From: Paenibacillus xylanivorans
GTDB lineage: Bacteria; Bacillota; Bacilli; Paenibacillales; Paenibacillaceae
Length of the DNA stretch: 64,000 bases
Reading direction: 5' to 3'
Assembly (NCBI RefSeq): GCF_001280595.1
Contig: NZ_LITU01000070.1
Coordinates: forward strand, 41,867 to 105,866
The notes below the pieces were generated by a model. That model did no database searches, was not told the DNA's origin, and saw nothing but the letters and a program-made list of their open reading frames with translations. Numbering within the stretch: position 1 is the stretch's first letter; each line of letters opens with the position of its first letter. Shown one piece after another: positions 25,644-33,404 of this stretch. Position numbers and translations under genes: made by a program.

Positions 25644-27512
25644 CTAAAAATCAGCTCGCCCAAACGTGGCATCACTCTTCACCGTTGCACTACTGGAGGC
25701 ATTGATGGCATCCAGCTGCAATACATAGTCGTAATGCCGGATGTAGTATCCGGGCTGGCTGTACGACTGGAGGGATACTTTGGAGCTGTCAGCCCAGCCG
25801 GCGCTGCTCAGGAAAGTGGCATCTCCTTTGTAGGTGGCGGTATCCGTATACGCTTCAAGTACGATTTTGTTGCTGGCATTGCGCTTCAGGAAGTAGCCAG
25901 GGAAGTTGATGGACTCCAGGGAGATGCCTGTAGAGCTTGCCAAGCCGGGTACAACGCGGAACTGGGAATCTAGTACAGGTGAGACGTTGGCGTCGATCCG
26001 TGCAGTGAAGTTGGAATGACGGATGTACCGATCCGGATAATTGAAGGAGCTGAAACGGCTGTAATTCGTCGCATCAGGTGTTGCTGGGCCTAGCATTTTG
26101 ACCTCGTGAAGGGTTGGGGTGTACCAGTTACCCGGATTGTTCCACAGGACAGCGTTGACCATATTGATACGTACATACCGGGCGGTAAAATGAACAGCGT
26201 CGGTCGTAAACCCATAGGTGGTATTGCTGGTTCGATCCAGCGAAGAGTAGTTGACGCCATCGTTGCTGATCTCAATTTTGTACTTATAATAGCCTTCCGA
26301 TCCTTTATACATAAACCAGGAGATATCGATCTCCGTGATGGTCTTCGGTGCACCGAAATCGACCTGCCACCAGGCTGGCCAAGTATTGGACGACGCTGCC
26401 CAAGAAGTCTGATAGTTGCCGTCATTGACATTGGATGCAGATGAGCCGGAGGCTGTGGAGATGGCGGTAGCCGTTTTGCCTTGGGCGTGATTCACAAGAG
26501 AGGGTGGTGTCATCGTACCCGTTGCAGCATCGATATTCCACTCTTTGTACCACTCCAGTGAGGCGGTGCCGTTTGAATCATTCAGGGTCAGTGGCAGCCA
26601 GATGTGCTTATGCTCGCCAAAATTGAGCGGATTCCAGCGGTCGCCCATATAAATATAGGATGTGGTGTTGTTGCCTGTAATGGTGGCAATATCATGGATC
26701 TGGGAGCCGAAGGCCGATGGATTGCCATAAGGTGTAAGAGCGGACCACGTGCCTGTCATGGACGATGCGGTTGCATACGCGCCCTGATTCGGATACCAGC
26801 CAGCAGCTTGGGAGGTGAAGAGGTAGTAGCGATTGCCTTTTTTCACAACGGCAGGAGCTTCACGGTAGGCATTCTCGAATTGCCAACCCACAAAGGATTC
26901 CACCCCGGTATAACTGGCGTTCATTTTGAAAATAGCCATCGTATCATTGGCCCCGCCATTCTTGCGGGATGCTGTGACCAGATAGCCTGTACCGTCTGTA
27001 TCTACAAAAACAGTCATGTCGCGTGACTCATAATTCAGAGGCCGAAAACTTCCCTCATACGTGAATTTGCCGTTTGGAGTGCTGCTCGTCGCTACCGCGA
27101 CCCGCCCTAGATTGTAATCTGTGCCGTTCTCGTAATGCGCCCATAACACGTACTGCTTCGTGGAGGCGTTGTAGATGACTTTAGGGCGTTCGATTTTGCT
27201 GGAAGCCAGCTCGGTTGCCGAATCCTTGGTCAGGATGGCATTGCTGAACGTCCAATTCTTCAGATCGGTTGAAGTATAGACGTTGACGCTGTCAAACTTG
27301 CCGCCTACCGCATGCTCGCCGTACCAATAATACGTGCTGCCGACTTTCAGAATGTTTCCGCTATTGGCCTGAATGGGGTTGCCTGCGGTATCCAGCCAAT
27401 CGGAACCGTTGGTGATGGTCACGCTTGCCGCGCTTGTCCGTTCGGGGTGAAGGCCAAACATGGTTAGCGTGAGCGCGAAGACCAGAAACCAGACTGCTTT
27501 CCTGTTACCCAT
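25644..27512 (-). CDS. Secreted GH43 glycosidase with CBM32 and AbfB (CBM42) modules
   Basis: 622 aa from ATG 27512 behind GGGAGG. Signal peptide 1-29 (KAVWFLVFALTLTMFGL ... SAA). Residues ~30-330 form a five-bladed GH43 propeller (YYWYGEHAVGG, KIERPKVIYNASTKQYVLWAH, SRDMTVFVDTDGTGYLV, YREAPAVVKKGNRYYLF) close to exo-beta-1,3-galactanase types. Residues ~345-475 are an F5/8-type C/CBM32 module (WWQVDFGAPKTITEIDI). Residues ~480-620 are an AbfB arabinose-binding module (YIRHSNFTARID, GYYIRHYDYVLQLD). Likely acts on arabinogalactan-type pectin side chains. A cre-like site lies in the promoter. Confidence 0.9.
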   Translation of the reverse strand: MGNRKAVWFLVFALTLTMFGLHPERTSAASVTITNGSDWLDTAGNPIQANSGNILKVGSTYYWYGEHAVGGKFDSVNVYTSTDLKNWTFSNAILTKDSATELASSKIERPKVIYNASTKQYVLWAHYENGTDYNLGRVAVATSSTPNGKFTYEGSFRPLNYESRDMTVFVDTDGTGYLVTASRKNGGANDTMAIFKMNASYTGVESFVGWQFENAYREAPAVVKKGNRYYLFTSQAAGWYPNQGAYATASSMTGTWSALTPYGNPSAFGSQIHDIATITGNNTTSYIYMGDRWNPLNFGEHKHIWLPLTLNDSNGTASLEWYKEWNIDAATGTMTPPSLVNHAQGKTATAISTASGSSASNVNDGNYQTSWAASSNTWPAWWQVDFGAPKTITEIDISWFMYKGSEGYYKYKIEISNDGVNYSSLDRTSNTTYGFTTDAVHFTARYVRINMVNAVLWNNPGNWYTPTLHEVKMLGPATPDATNYSRFSSFNYPDRYIRHSNFTARIDANVSPVLDSQFRVVPGLASSTGISLESINFPGYFLKRNASNKIVLEAYTDTATYKGDATFLSSAGWADSSKVSLQSYSQPGYYIRHYDYVLQLDAINASSSATVKSDATFGRADF

Positions 27513-27544
27513 TACACACACCTCCCGAAAGATATCAAATTAAA

Positions 27545-27559
27545 TATAGCGCTTTCATT
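27545..27559 (-). promoter_or_regulatory. cre-like site of the GH43 gene
   Basis: On the minus strand ATGAAAGCGCTATAT fits the CcpA consensus WTGNAANCGNWNNCW except at the last C. It lies ~35 bp upstream of the start codon, as expected for catabolite repression. Confidence 0.5.
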
Positions 27560-27793
27560 TATATTTTAGTTCAGCTAGACTCTTTTTCAAGTGAACAATC
27601 CATCCATTTCTGAACAAACCGGCATTTCATCGGGGCTGAGCGGTGAGAGCGGGGAAATTGTTCTTACATATCATGTACGATGGTGTAGAGAGGATCATAG
27701 CTTTGCTAAGCAAGATATGTTAACTCAGCTTACTCAAGGATAACGGGAAACGAGGCTGATGGCTCAGTAAAATAAATTAATGTAGAGAAATTC

Positions 27794-27826
27794 AAAAAGC
27801 TGCTTGGAATAACCAAACAGCTTTTT
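27794..27826 (-). terminator. Terminator of the small membrane-protein gene
   Basis: AAAAAGCTG (27794-27802) and CAGCTTTTT (27818-27826), extended inward by TTGG/CCAA. On the minus strand the stem is followed by T-rich sequence. Apart from this and the cre-like site, 27513-27839 shows nothing recognisable. Confidence 0.75.
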
Positions 27827-27839
27827 AATAAATATCCCA

Positions 27840-28118
27840 TTATTTAATATTTAATCTCTTTTTCTTTATCCCTTGATAAATAAATGCCAACGCCATAAAG
27901 AAGAATAAAATATTGAAAGAACTTATAACCTGATTAGATAATAAAGTTTTAGTAACAGAAAAAGCTTGGATTACCAATATAATAGAAGCGTATAGAAAAT
28001 ACATATTGGTTTTATCCTTGAAAAATTTCATGCCAATATATTTTATGATAAGTGTTGCTGCAATGGCGTAAATGGAAATGATACCTACAATAATTAGAGC
28101 TAAAAATGAAATATTCAA
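27840..28118 (-). CDS. Small three-helix membrane protein in an AT-rich segment
   Basis: 92 aa from TTG 28118 (AGGAG 7 bases upstream; GTG 28127 is an alternative). Three hydrophobic segments: NISFLALIIVGIISIYAIAATLII; MYFLYASIILVIQAFSV; SSFNILFFFMALAFIYQGI. The tail KKKRLNIK is basic and should be cytoplasmic. No family recognised. AT content is far above the flanks, matching the secreted-protein gene at 28726. Size and topology resemble bacteriocin-immunity proteins, an idea resting on context only. Confidence 0.6.
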   Translation of the reverse strand: MNISFLALIIVGIISIYAIAATLIIKYIGMKFFKDKTNMYFLYASIILVIQAFSVTKTLLSNQVISSFNILFFFMALAFIYQGIKKKRLNIK

Positions 28119-28725
28119 AATAATCACTCCTATACAGTAATGTGGTCCTTAATTAGACTTCTGTCCTGCCCGAGTTTTTTCATTCACGTTCCACCTTCAT
28201 CAACTTTTGAGATCGTTAGAACTATACTGGTTTTGCCCAACTCGATTTCGGGAACTCCATCGTACAAGCAATATGAACCTTCTTGGCAAAGATCTACACC
28301 CATTTTTCCTTCTAAAGCACATTACTTTAAGTTCGATGGATCCATTACAGCAATGTTTTTTTACATAATATCACATTTGTTACTTTTTATAAAGTGTTTG
28401 TGCTCAATAAATATTCAAGATGCATTTACTTTTAAGGAGTCATGGTGATTTTTTGATCGATTTTCTGATGAGCTGATTCTAAAATTCTCATTATAAAAGC
28501 GCTTTTACATATTTATAGGCCTGAGCAGCTAGCAGCAAGTCCCCTGGCTTTAAAATCCCCTTCGCAAAGGCATCCATTAGCTACAACGCAACTCTATCAT
28601 TATTGAAAATAGTGGTATTATTCACTTTAATTAATATCAATATACAAAATTTTCAAAGGAATATATTGACAATAATGAGAGTTGGATTTATGATAATGAT
28701 ATTACATATTAGGAGGTTCCAAACA
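28119..28725. other. AT-rich gene-free stretch with a cre-like palindrome
   Basis: No supported gene. AAAAGCGCTTTT at 28495-28506 is a perfect 12-bp palindrome resembling a CcpA or LacI-type operator. On the minus strand around 28491-28590, LMDAFAKGILKPGDLLLAAQ can be read in a short frame interrupted by a stop, perhaps a scrap of an old gene. A promoter for the secreted-protein gene should lie in the right half. Confidence 0.4.
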
Positions 28726-29409
28726 TTGAAGAAAAAAATCGTCGCTCTATCATTAGCTACTGTATTGGCAGCTGTACCTGTATCAAGTGCTTTTGCATCA
28801 ACATCTGAGAATCCTCTTCTAGTAAATCAACAGACATCTATCACATCTATCAGCTTAACAGCAGAACAACAGGATCAGTTAACTGAAAATCTTAACGCTC
28901 TTTCAATTATTGATAAATATGTAACATTGAATGATGATAATTTTTATGAACTAGATGAAGAAGCGTTGAATTATGTGGGTCAAGAAGTATTCGATTCTTA
29001 TTCACGTGGTATGGCACTTACTAATGAAGCATTGGCTAATAACTTAGTGAAAATTGAAAATGGACAACTTGTTAGTAACATGCCAGCGGTTGTAAAATCC
29101 CTTAAGAATGATCAAGGGACTATACAACCTTTTGCTAGCGCTGAATCATACTGGTGGGGAATTAATTTCAAATTATCAAATCAAGAGTCTAAAACTTTAG
29201 CATACAACATTAAAACTCAAGCTAACTGGGCAACTGCTATATTTGGTTTAACAGGTATTTTAAATCCACCTGCATTACTAATAGCTGTTATTACTCAATT
29301 TGGTGCTACAGCATTTGTAAATGAGTTAGAATATAACACAAACTCTCTCGGAGTAAATGTTGATGTTTCCTATGTGGGAACAGTTAGTATGTATCCTCGT
29401 GCTACTTAG
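28726..29409 (+). CDS. Secreted protein with hydrophobic C-terminal domain, unknown function
   Basis: 227 aa from TTG 28726 behind TAGGAGGT; upstream in-frame codons lack ribosome sites. Signal peptide KKKIVALSLATVLAAVPVSS followed by AFAS. The middle part is acidic and helical (LTAEQQDQLTENLNALSIIDKY). The C-terminal ~85 residues begin SYWWGINFKL and hold a long apolar stretch (WATAIFGLTGILNPPALLIA) before NVDVSYVGTVSMYPR. Low GC, isolated position and codon use differ from neighbours, suggesting acquisition. A pore-forming or large bacteriocin-like role is possible but unproven. Confidence 0.7.
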   Translation: MKKKIVALSLATVLAAVPVSSAFASTSENPLLVNQQTSITSISLTAEQQDQLTENLNALSIIDKYVTLNDDNFYELDEEALNYVGQEVFDSYSRGMALTNEALANNLVKIENGQLVSNMPAVVKSLKNDQGTIQPFASAESYWWGINFKLSNQESKTLAYNIKTQANWATAIFGLTGILNPPALLIAVITQFGATAFVNELEYNTNSLGVNVDVSYVGTVSMYPRAT

Positions 29410-29458
29410 AACATCTAGTCATATGGGATCATATAGAGACAAGCATTGAAATGACAGA

Positions 29459-29499
29459 AAAAAAGGGATGGCAGACTTAAGAAGTCGCTGTCCCTTTTT
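29459..29499. terminator. Bidirectional terminator between secreted-protein and helicase genes
   Basis: AAAAAAGGGATGGCAGACTT (29459-29478) pairs with AAGTCGCTGTCCCTTTTT (29481-29498) with a few mismatches; T or A tracts flank both ends. Confidence 0.8.
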
Positions 29500-29530
29500 G
29501 CACACCTGTTAGTCTACCCTGCTTACCAAT

Positions 29531-30976
29531 CTATTTGTGACCTTTGCGAACCTTGAGCTGCATGCGTTTTACCGTTGTAGTTTGCATAATCTCAAGCACG
29601 AGTGGTCCTTTGCCGTTCAGAATTTCCACATCGGTTACATTATCCAGAATGGTAATAATCCCGATGTCGTCTGCAGTGACGCCTTCAATCTTGGCGATGG
29701 TACCCACGAAGTCTACCGCACGGAGTTTCTTTTTCTTGCCTCCGTTGAAGTTCAGCTTCATGATCTGCTGATTCAACTGTTCACGCTTGTCCTTTTTGCG
29801 TTCAGGAACGATCTTCAAACGCTTCTCGAACTCTTCCCGACGACGGTCAACAGCTTCCTCGGAAGGAGCTTTAACGACAGGAATTGCAAATCCAATATAC
29901 GATTCGATCTCCGCTAGACGTCTGCCATCCTTCGGGGTAACCAGGGTAAAGGCTTTACCTGTCTTGCCAGCGCGACCCGTACGGCCTGTACGGTGCACGT
30001 ATCCTTCTTTTTCCAAAGGAATATCGTAGTTGATGACATGGGTAATATTCGTGATATCAATTCCCCGAGCGGCTACATCAGTCGCAATCAGATAACGGAA
30101 TTGTCCTCTTCTGAATGCATTCATCACTTCGATGCGCTCATCTTGCTCCATGCCTCCGTGGATGCGATCCGCTGGATAATCGAGGTCAGCCATGACCCGG
30201 AATAATTTATCCACGTTCTCCTGCGTACGGCAGAATACGATACAACTGTCCGGATTCTCAACAATGAACAAGTCTTGAAGCAGCGCCGTTTTGTTCACCT
30301 CTGGAACGTGAATTACAGCATGTTCAATGGTGGCTGTTGTAAGGCCACTTGCCTTGATCTCAATCTCCACCGGATTGTTCATGTATTTGCGTGACAGCTT
30401 GGCTACATCTTCAGGGAACGTAGCGGAAAATAACATCGTCACTCGCTCGCTAGGCAGTGCTTGAATGATAGATTGAACCGTCTCGATGAAGCCCATATTC
30501 AGCATCTCATCTGCTTCGTCAATGACAAGGTAGGAGATCCGATCCAGCGGCAGGGTGCCGCGCTCGATATGGTCCAGTACCCGACCAGGTGTGCCCACAG
30601 CGACATGCGTTCTTTGTTTTAACTCAGCTTTTTGAACATGAAAAGGGGACTGACCATATAGTGCGGTTGCTTTAATACGCTTAAAGCGACCGATATTGGT
30701 AATATCTTCGTTAACTTGCAAAGCCAGCTCGCGGGTTGGCGTAAGAATCAAAGCCTGGGGTTTATTTTCGTTCCAATCCACCAGTTCACAGAGCGGAATG
30801 CCGTAGGCGGCTGTTTTTCCGCTGCCTGTTTGGGATTTGACCACAAGATCTTTATTTTCAAGGGCTACTGGAATAACTTTGGTTTGAACCTCAGTTGGTG
30901 TTTCATAGCCCAGGCTATCCAGCGCTTTTACGATTTCTTCGCCAAGTCCATAATCTTTAAATTGTTGCTTACTCAT
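29531..30976 (-). CDS. dbpA: DEAD-box RNA helicase, DbpA/YxiN type
   Basis: 481 aa. All helicase motifs are present: Walker [30 protein letters not shown] in [12 protein letters not shown] in LFSATFPED, and [10 protein letters not shown]. The C-terminal ~70 residues ([41 protein letters not shown]) form the DbpA RNA-binding domain that recognises hairpin 92 of 23S rRNA, so a role in 50S subunit assembly is likely. The leader contains an unusual 17-bp inverted repeat (31011-31079), possibly autoregulatory. Confidence 0.93.
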   Translation of the reverse strand: MSKQQFKDYGLGEEIVKALDSLGYETPTEVQTKVIPVALENKDLVVKSQTGSGKTAAYGIPLCELVDWNENKPQALILTPTRELALQVNEDITNIGRFKRIKATALYGQSPFHVQKAELKQRTHVAVGTPGRVLDHIERGTLPLDRISYLVIDEADEMLNMGFIETVQSIIQALPSERVTMLFSATFPEDVAKLSRKYMNNPVEIEIKASGLTTATIEHAVIHVPEVNKTALLQDLFIVENPDSCIVFCRTQENVDKLFRVMADLDYPADRIHGGMEQDERIEVMNAFRRGQFRYLIATDVAARGIDITNITHVINYDIPLEKEGYVHRTGRTGRAGKTGKAFTLVTPKDGRRLAEIESYIGFAIPVVKAPSEEAVDRRREEFEKRLKIVPERKKDKREQLNQQIMKLNFNGGKKKKLRAVDFVGTIAKIEGVTADDIGIITILDNVTDVEILNGKGPLVLEIMQTTTVKRMQLKVRKGHK

Positions 30977-31010
30977 CGTTAACCTCTTTTACGTTAGTTT
31001 TGAATACAGG

Positions 31011-31079
31011 AGCATATTGCATAATTCCTTAAAGCGAATTGTACACGGGAGCGTTTGTAATCGAATTATGCAATATGCT
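31011..31079 (-). promoter_or_regulatory. 17-bp inverted repeat in the dbpA leader
   Basis: AGCATATTGCATAATTC (31011-31027) and GAATTATGCAATATGCT (31063-31079) are perfect complements, separated by 35 bases. The element lies 35-103 bases upstream of the helicase start. Neither side has a T run, so it is not a simple terminator. Confidence 0.75.
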
Positions 31080-31169
31080 TACATACAAGCATTGCACCGT
31101 ACATTTATCGTATACCTCTTCATTATACTCTATATACAGGTGGGTTAACGGAGTAAATCACAATGATGT

Positions 31170-32123
31170 TTAAATCGTATTGTGCAAACCAAGTCTTCCT
31201 GAACTCCAGTCCCATAATTCTATGGCACGCTCAGGGCTGTAGGATTCCTCGGAAGAAGGGATTTTCTGCGTTCCATCCCAGTACGTTCCCTTCAATTCGC
31301 TTACAGGTTGATGCAATACGAGACTTGCAAGGTCAGTTCCTGACTGCCTGGTGGTGCGTATGCCAGAATTAAAGAAACGCATTAAAGGCATTACATAATT
31401 CCACATGAACCGAAGGAGTGGTCGATACTCTCTGGTGAGAGCTGAACCTTTGCCAGGCATCATCCCAGGATTAAATGCAGCGACTGCAACAGATCTTCCA
31501 GATTGTTGGACTTGGCGGGCGAGTTCATAGGTGAAATACAAATTGCATAACTTCGATGTTGTATAACGTAGTTGTCCCCGGGCAGAAGGAGAGAGGTCTG
31601 AAAGTAATTGATCCGACTGGGCTGGATCAGACATGATATTGGGATGAGCATAGCGAGGAGCGGGCATACCGGTTTTGGCTCCGGGATCATGCGTGTCACT
31701 GGATACAACGATGATTCGCCCCTGTTCCTGAAGCGACTCAAGCAGCAAGCGGACGAGCAGGAAATGCCCCAGATGGTTCACTCCAAAGGTTGCCTCGACA
31801 CCATCCGTAGTGGATTGTGTATTTTGCACAAATTGAGACCCGGCATTGCAAACGATGGCATAGAGGGGTGGAAGATCGGTTTGTATATATTGCGCTGCAA
31901 GTTTTCTTATGGATGTCGTTGAAGCCAAATCTAGCTCCATAGCCGAGATATTGGGGTTACCCGTAGATTGGATCAAAGTCTGCACCGCAGCGTTTCCTCT
32001 ACTTAGGCTGCGAGAAGCAATAACGACATGCCACTTCTGAGATGAAGCGATCACTTTGGCACATTCGTATCCAAGACCGGTATTACCGCCTGTAATAATC
32101 ACTGTTTTATTGGGTTTACTCAT
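31170..32123 (-). CDS. SDR of retinol-dehydrogenase/protochlorophyllide-reductase-like type
   Basis: 317 aa. TVIITGGNTGLGYECAKV (NADP site), MELDLAST, CNAGSQ, FGVNHLGHFLL, IIVVSSDTHDP (catalytic Ser) and YTTSKLCNLYFTYEL (Tyr-Lys) are complete. The long C-terminus fits the extended retinol-dehydrogenase-like subgroup. The promoter contains a perfect 21-bp palindrome (32155-32175), almost surely the operator of the TetR encoded next door. Confidence 0.9.
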   Translation of the reverse strand: MSKPNKTVIITGGNTGLGYECAKVIASSQKWHVVIASRSLSRGNAAVQTLIQSTGNPNISAMELDLASTTSIRKLAAQYIQTDLPPLYAIVCNAGSQFVQNTQSTTDGVEATFGVNHLGHFLLVRLLLESLQEQGRIIVVSSDTHDPGAKTGMPAPRYAHPNIMSDPAQSDQLLSDLSPSARGQLRYTTSKLCNLYFTYELARQVQQSGRSVAVAAFNPGMMPGKGSALTREYRPLLRFMWNYVMPLMRFFNSGIRTTRQSGTDLASLVLHQPVSELKGTYWDGTQKIPSSEESYSPERAIELWDWSSGRLGLHNTI

Positions 32124-32154
32124 GGATTACACTCCCTTGAATGATTTTATATTA

Positions 32155-32175
32155 GATACGATACTGTATCGTATC
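32155..32175. promoter_or_regulatory. TetR-type operator in front of the SDR gene
   Basis: GATACGATAC (32155-32164), central T, GTATCGTATC (32166-32175): a perfect 10-bp inverted repeat overlapping the likely SDR promoter, ~30 bp upstream of its start. Confidence 0.85.
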
Positions 32176-32192
32176 GTTAATTGTCAATGAAA

Positions 32193-32218
32193 AGGTCCTG
32201 CTAATCTTAGCGGGACCT
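32193..32218 (-). terminator. Terminator of the TetR gene
   Basis: AGGTCCTGCT (32193-32202) pairs with AGCGGGACCT (32209-32218) with one G-T pair; on the minus strand it ends in TTTTC. It separates tetR from the SDR operator. Confidence 0.75.
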
Positions 32219-32221
32219 AAA

Positions 32222-32833
32222 TCATTTGGGTTGTATTCCGTTTAAAATCATATCAATACCGCGTTTCAGTTCGTTATCCAGATCGGATGAAGTCGGTTTG
32301 AGCAAGAGTTGATACATAATAAAGCCGATTATAAAATCAGACACCAGATCCAGATCTGTATCTTGACGGAGTTTTTCTTTCGGGATATAACGTTCAAGCA
32401 AACTGGAGATTTCCTTGGTCTTCGGCAGTGAATGGTTTTCCCAATACGACTCTGAAATCTGTGAACTGCCAGATAGGGTAGAAATCAGCAAAGAGAGCAT
32501 CTGCTTCCCAAGCGGATTGTTCATCTGATGGGCAAAACTTTGGGCCATTTCGTACAACACTTCATGTAGTTCGCCTTGTACAGCTGTGCTGAACTCTGGC
32601 TTGACACGTTCCAGTGCATCCACGACCAGCGCTTCCTTGCTGCTCCAACGCCGATAAATTGAGCTTTTGCCTACGCCTGCGAGCTGTGCGACAGACTCCA
32701 TACTCAGTTTCTCCACACCTACTTCGCCAAGTAAGGTTAAGGTGGCATCCAGTATGCGTTTGTGAACTTCTGTACTCCTTGGTCGACCACGAGAAATGGG
32801 ATTCTCCTGATCTGGGGGTTGCTTAGCGTCCAT
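32222..32833 (-). CDS. TetR-family repressor
   Basis: 203 aa. N-terminal HTH RGRPRSTEVHKRILDATLTLLGEVGVEKLSMESVAQLAGVGKSSIYRRWSSKEALV is a textbook TetR domain; residues ~70-203 form the ligand-binding helical domain. It lies upstream of the SDR gene on the same strand, separated by its own terminator and the palindrome at 32155-32175. I infer that it represses the SDR gene in response to an unknown small molecule. Confidence 0.92.
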   Translation of the reverse strand: MDAKQPPDQENPISRGRPRSTEVHKRILDATLTLLGEVGVEKLSMESVAQLAGVGKSSIYRRWSSKEALVVDALERVKPEFSTAVQGELHEVLYEMAQSFAHQMNNPLGKQMLSLLISTLSGSSQISESYWENHSLPKTKEISSLLERYIPKEKLRQDTDLDLVSDFIIGFIMYQLLLKPTSSDLDNELKRGIDMILNGIQPK

Positions 32834-33142
32834 GCGAATCCTTCCCCGTTCCTTATAAGATTATTTCGTTATTATAACATATCATCTGTTCAAACTTGTG
32901 TTAATGGATGACCATCCTCATAGCGCCAGCCTGGGGAGGGAGTGATGTTGCGATTGAATTACCTGTCCACACTTATGCACTTCCGCCAATCAGTGTTTTA
33001 TCTAAAGGGACAGTGGTCTCTTCTCCTTCGATGATGAGTTCGGCACTCTCGCTGAAAAAGAACAAAAATTCCTCCATTTAATCTGGAACTAGAAAATGGA
33101 ATATGTTAACATATGGGTAACTTACAGAACGGAGGGATACGT
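32834..33142. other. Intergenic region with a short leftward ORF and a 14-bp palindrome
   Basis: A 34-codon minus-strand frame (33077 down to 32973) begins MEEFLFFFSESAELIIEGEE, behind AATGGAGGAA; it resembles the tail of a larger protein and is probably a remnant. ATATGTTAACATAT at 33101-33114 is a perfect palindrome close to the phosphotransferase leader and may belong to its promoter. Nothing else seen. Confidence 0.35.
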
Positions 33143-33169
33143 GTGGCAAATTTTATCCGATTGAGATAG
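33143..33169 (+). CDS. Putative macrolide-sensing leader peptide MANFIRLR
   Basis: Eight codons from GTG 33143 to TAG 33167, with GGAGGG at 33131-33136 and a 6-base spacer. The peptide ends in Arg-Leu-Arg. This R-x-R pattern is the established macrolide-dependent ribosome-stalling motif in ErmDL-type leader peptides. It lies 236 bp before a macrolide-phosphotransferase-like gene and upstream of a terminator that would block it. A competing start (GTG 33141, seven codons) has poorer spacing. Role inferred from motif and context. Confidence 0.6.
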   Translation: MANFIRLR

Positions 33170-33204
33170 TTTGGCGAAACGTTTGTTTGCGCTTGCTGTA
33201 TTTC

Positions 33205-33216
33205 TGCCTGTGTGCA
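33205..33216 (+). promoter_or_regulatory. Candidate antiterminator strand
   Basis: TGCCTGTGTGCA can pair with TGCACAGGCA at 33348-33357, the left arm of the terminator ahead of the phosphotransferase gene, leaving a 2-base bulge. It sits ~35 bases after the leader-peptide stop. Confidence 0.45.
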
Positions 33217-33349
33217 GCTCATTGGGATCGGTTTGCCTATTTACACGTATGCCGCTAGTCATGAACGAAACGCTCTTCTGGAGTGGTTCTTTGATGTACT
33301 ACTATTTTTTTGCGAGCATCCAGGTATGCCCAATTTCCGAAATGGACTG

Positions 33350-33375
33350 CACAGGCATGAATGTCTGTGTTTTTT
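33350..33375 (+). terminator. Attenuator terminator ahead of the phosphotransferase gene
   Basis: CACAGGCA (33350-33357) pairs with TGTCTGTG (33362-33369), with one G-T pair, followed by TTTTTT (33370-33375). It ends 29 bases before the start codon at 33405, so it can only act as a leader terminator. Confidence 0.75.
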
Positions 33376-33404
33376 ATTTAATGAGGAAAAGGGGATTACC
33401 CGAT

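Noticed and set aside
28140..28448. 102-codon rightward frame in the AT-rich gap
   Set aside because: No ribosome site, odd composition and no recognisable family; AT-rich DNA easily yields such frames only by chance.
28491..28590. Leftward reading LMDAFAKGILKPGDLLLAAQ near the cre-like palindrome
   Set aside because: Protein-like but very short and interrupted by a stop; could be a gene scrap, but I could not name the family.
32973..33077. 34-codon leftward ORF MEEFLFFFSES...
   Set aside because: Has a ribosome-like site but looks like the tail of a larger protein; too little to call a gene, so only mentioned in the intergenic entry.
33171..33404. N-terminal extension of the phosphotransferase frame
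   Set aside because: It would translate through the attenuator hairpin and lacks a ribosome site; the Mph family begins at ATG 33405.
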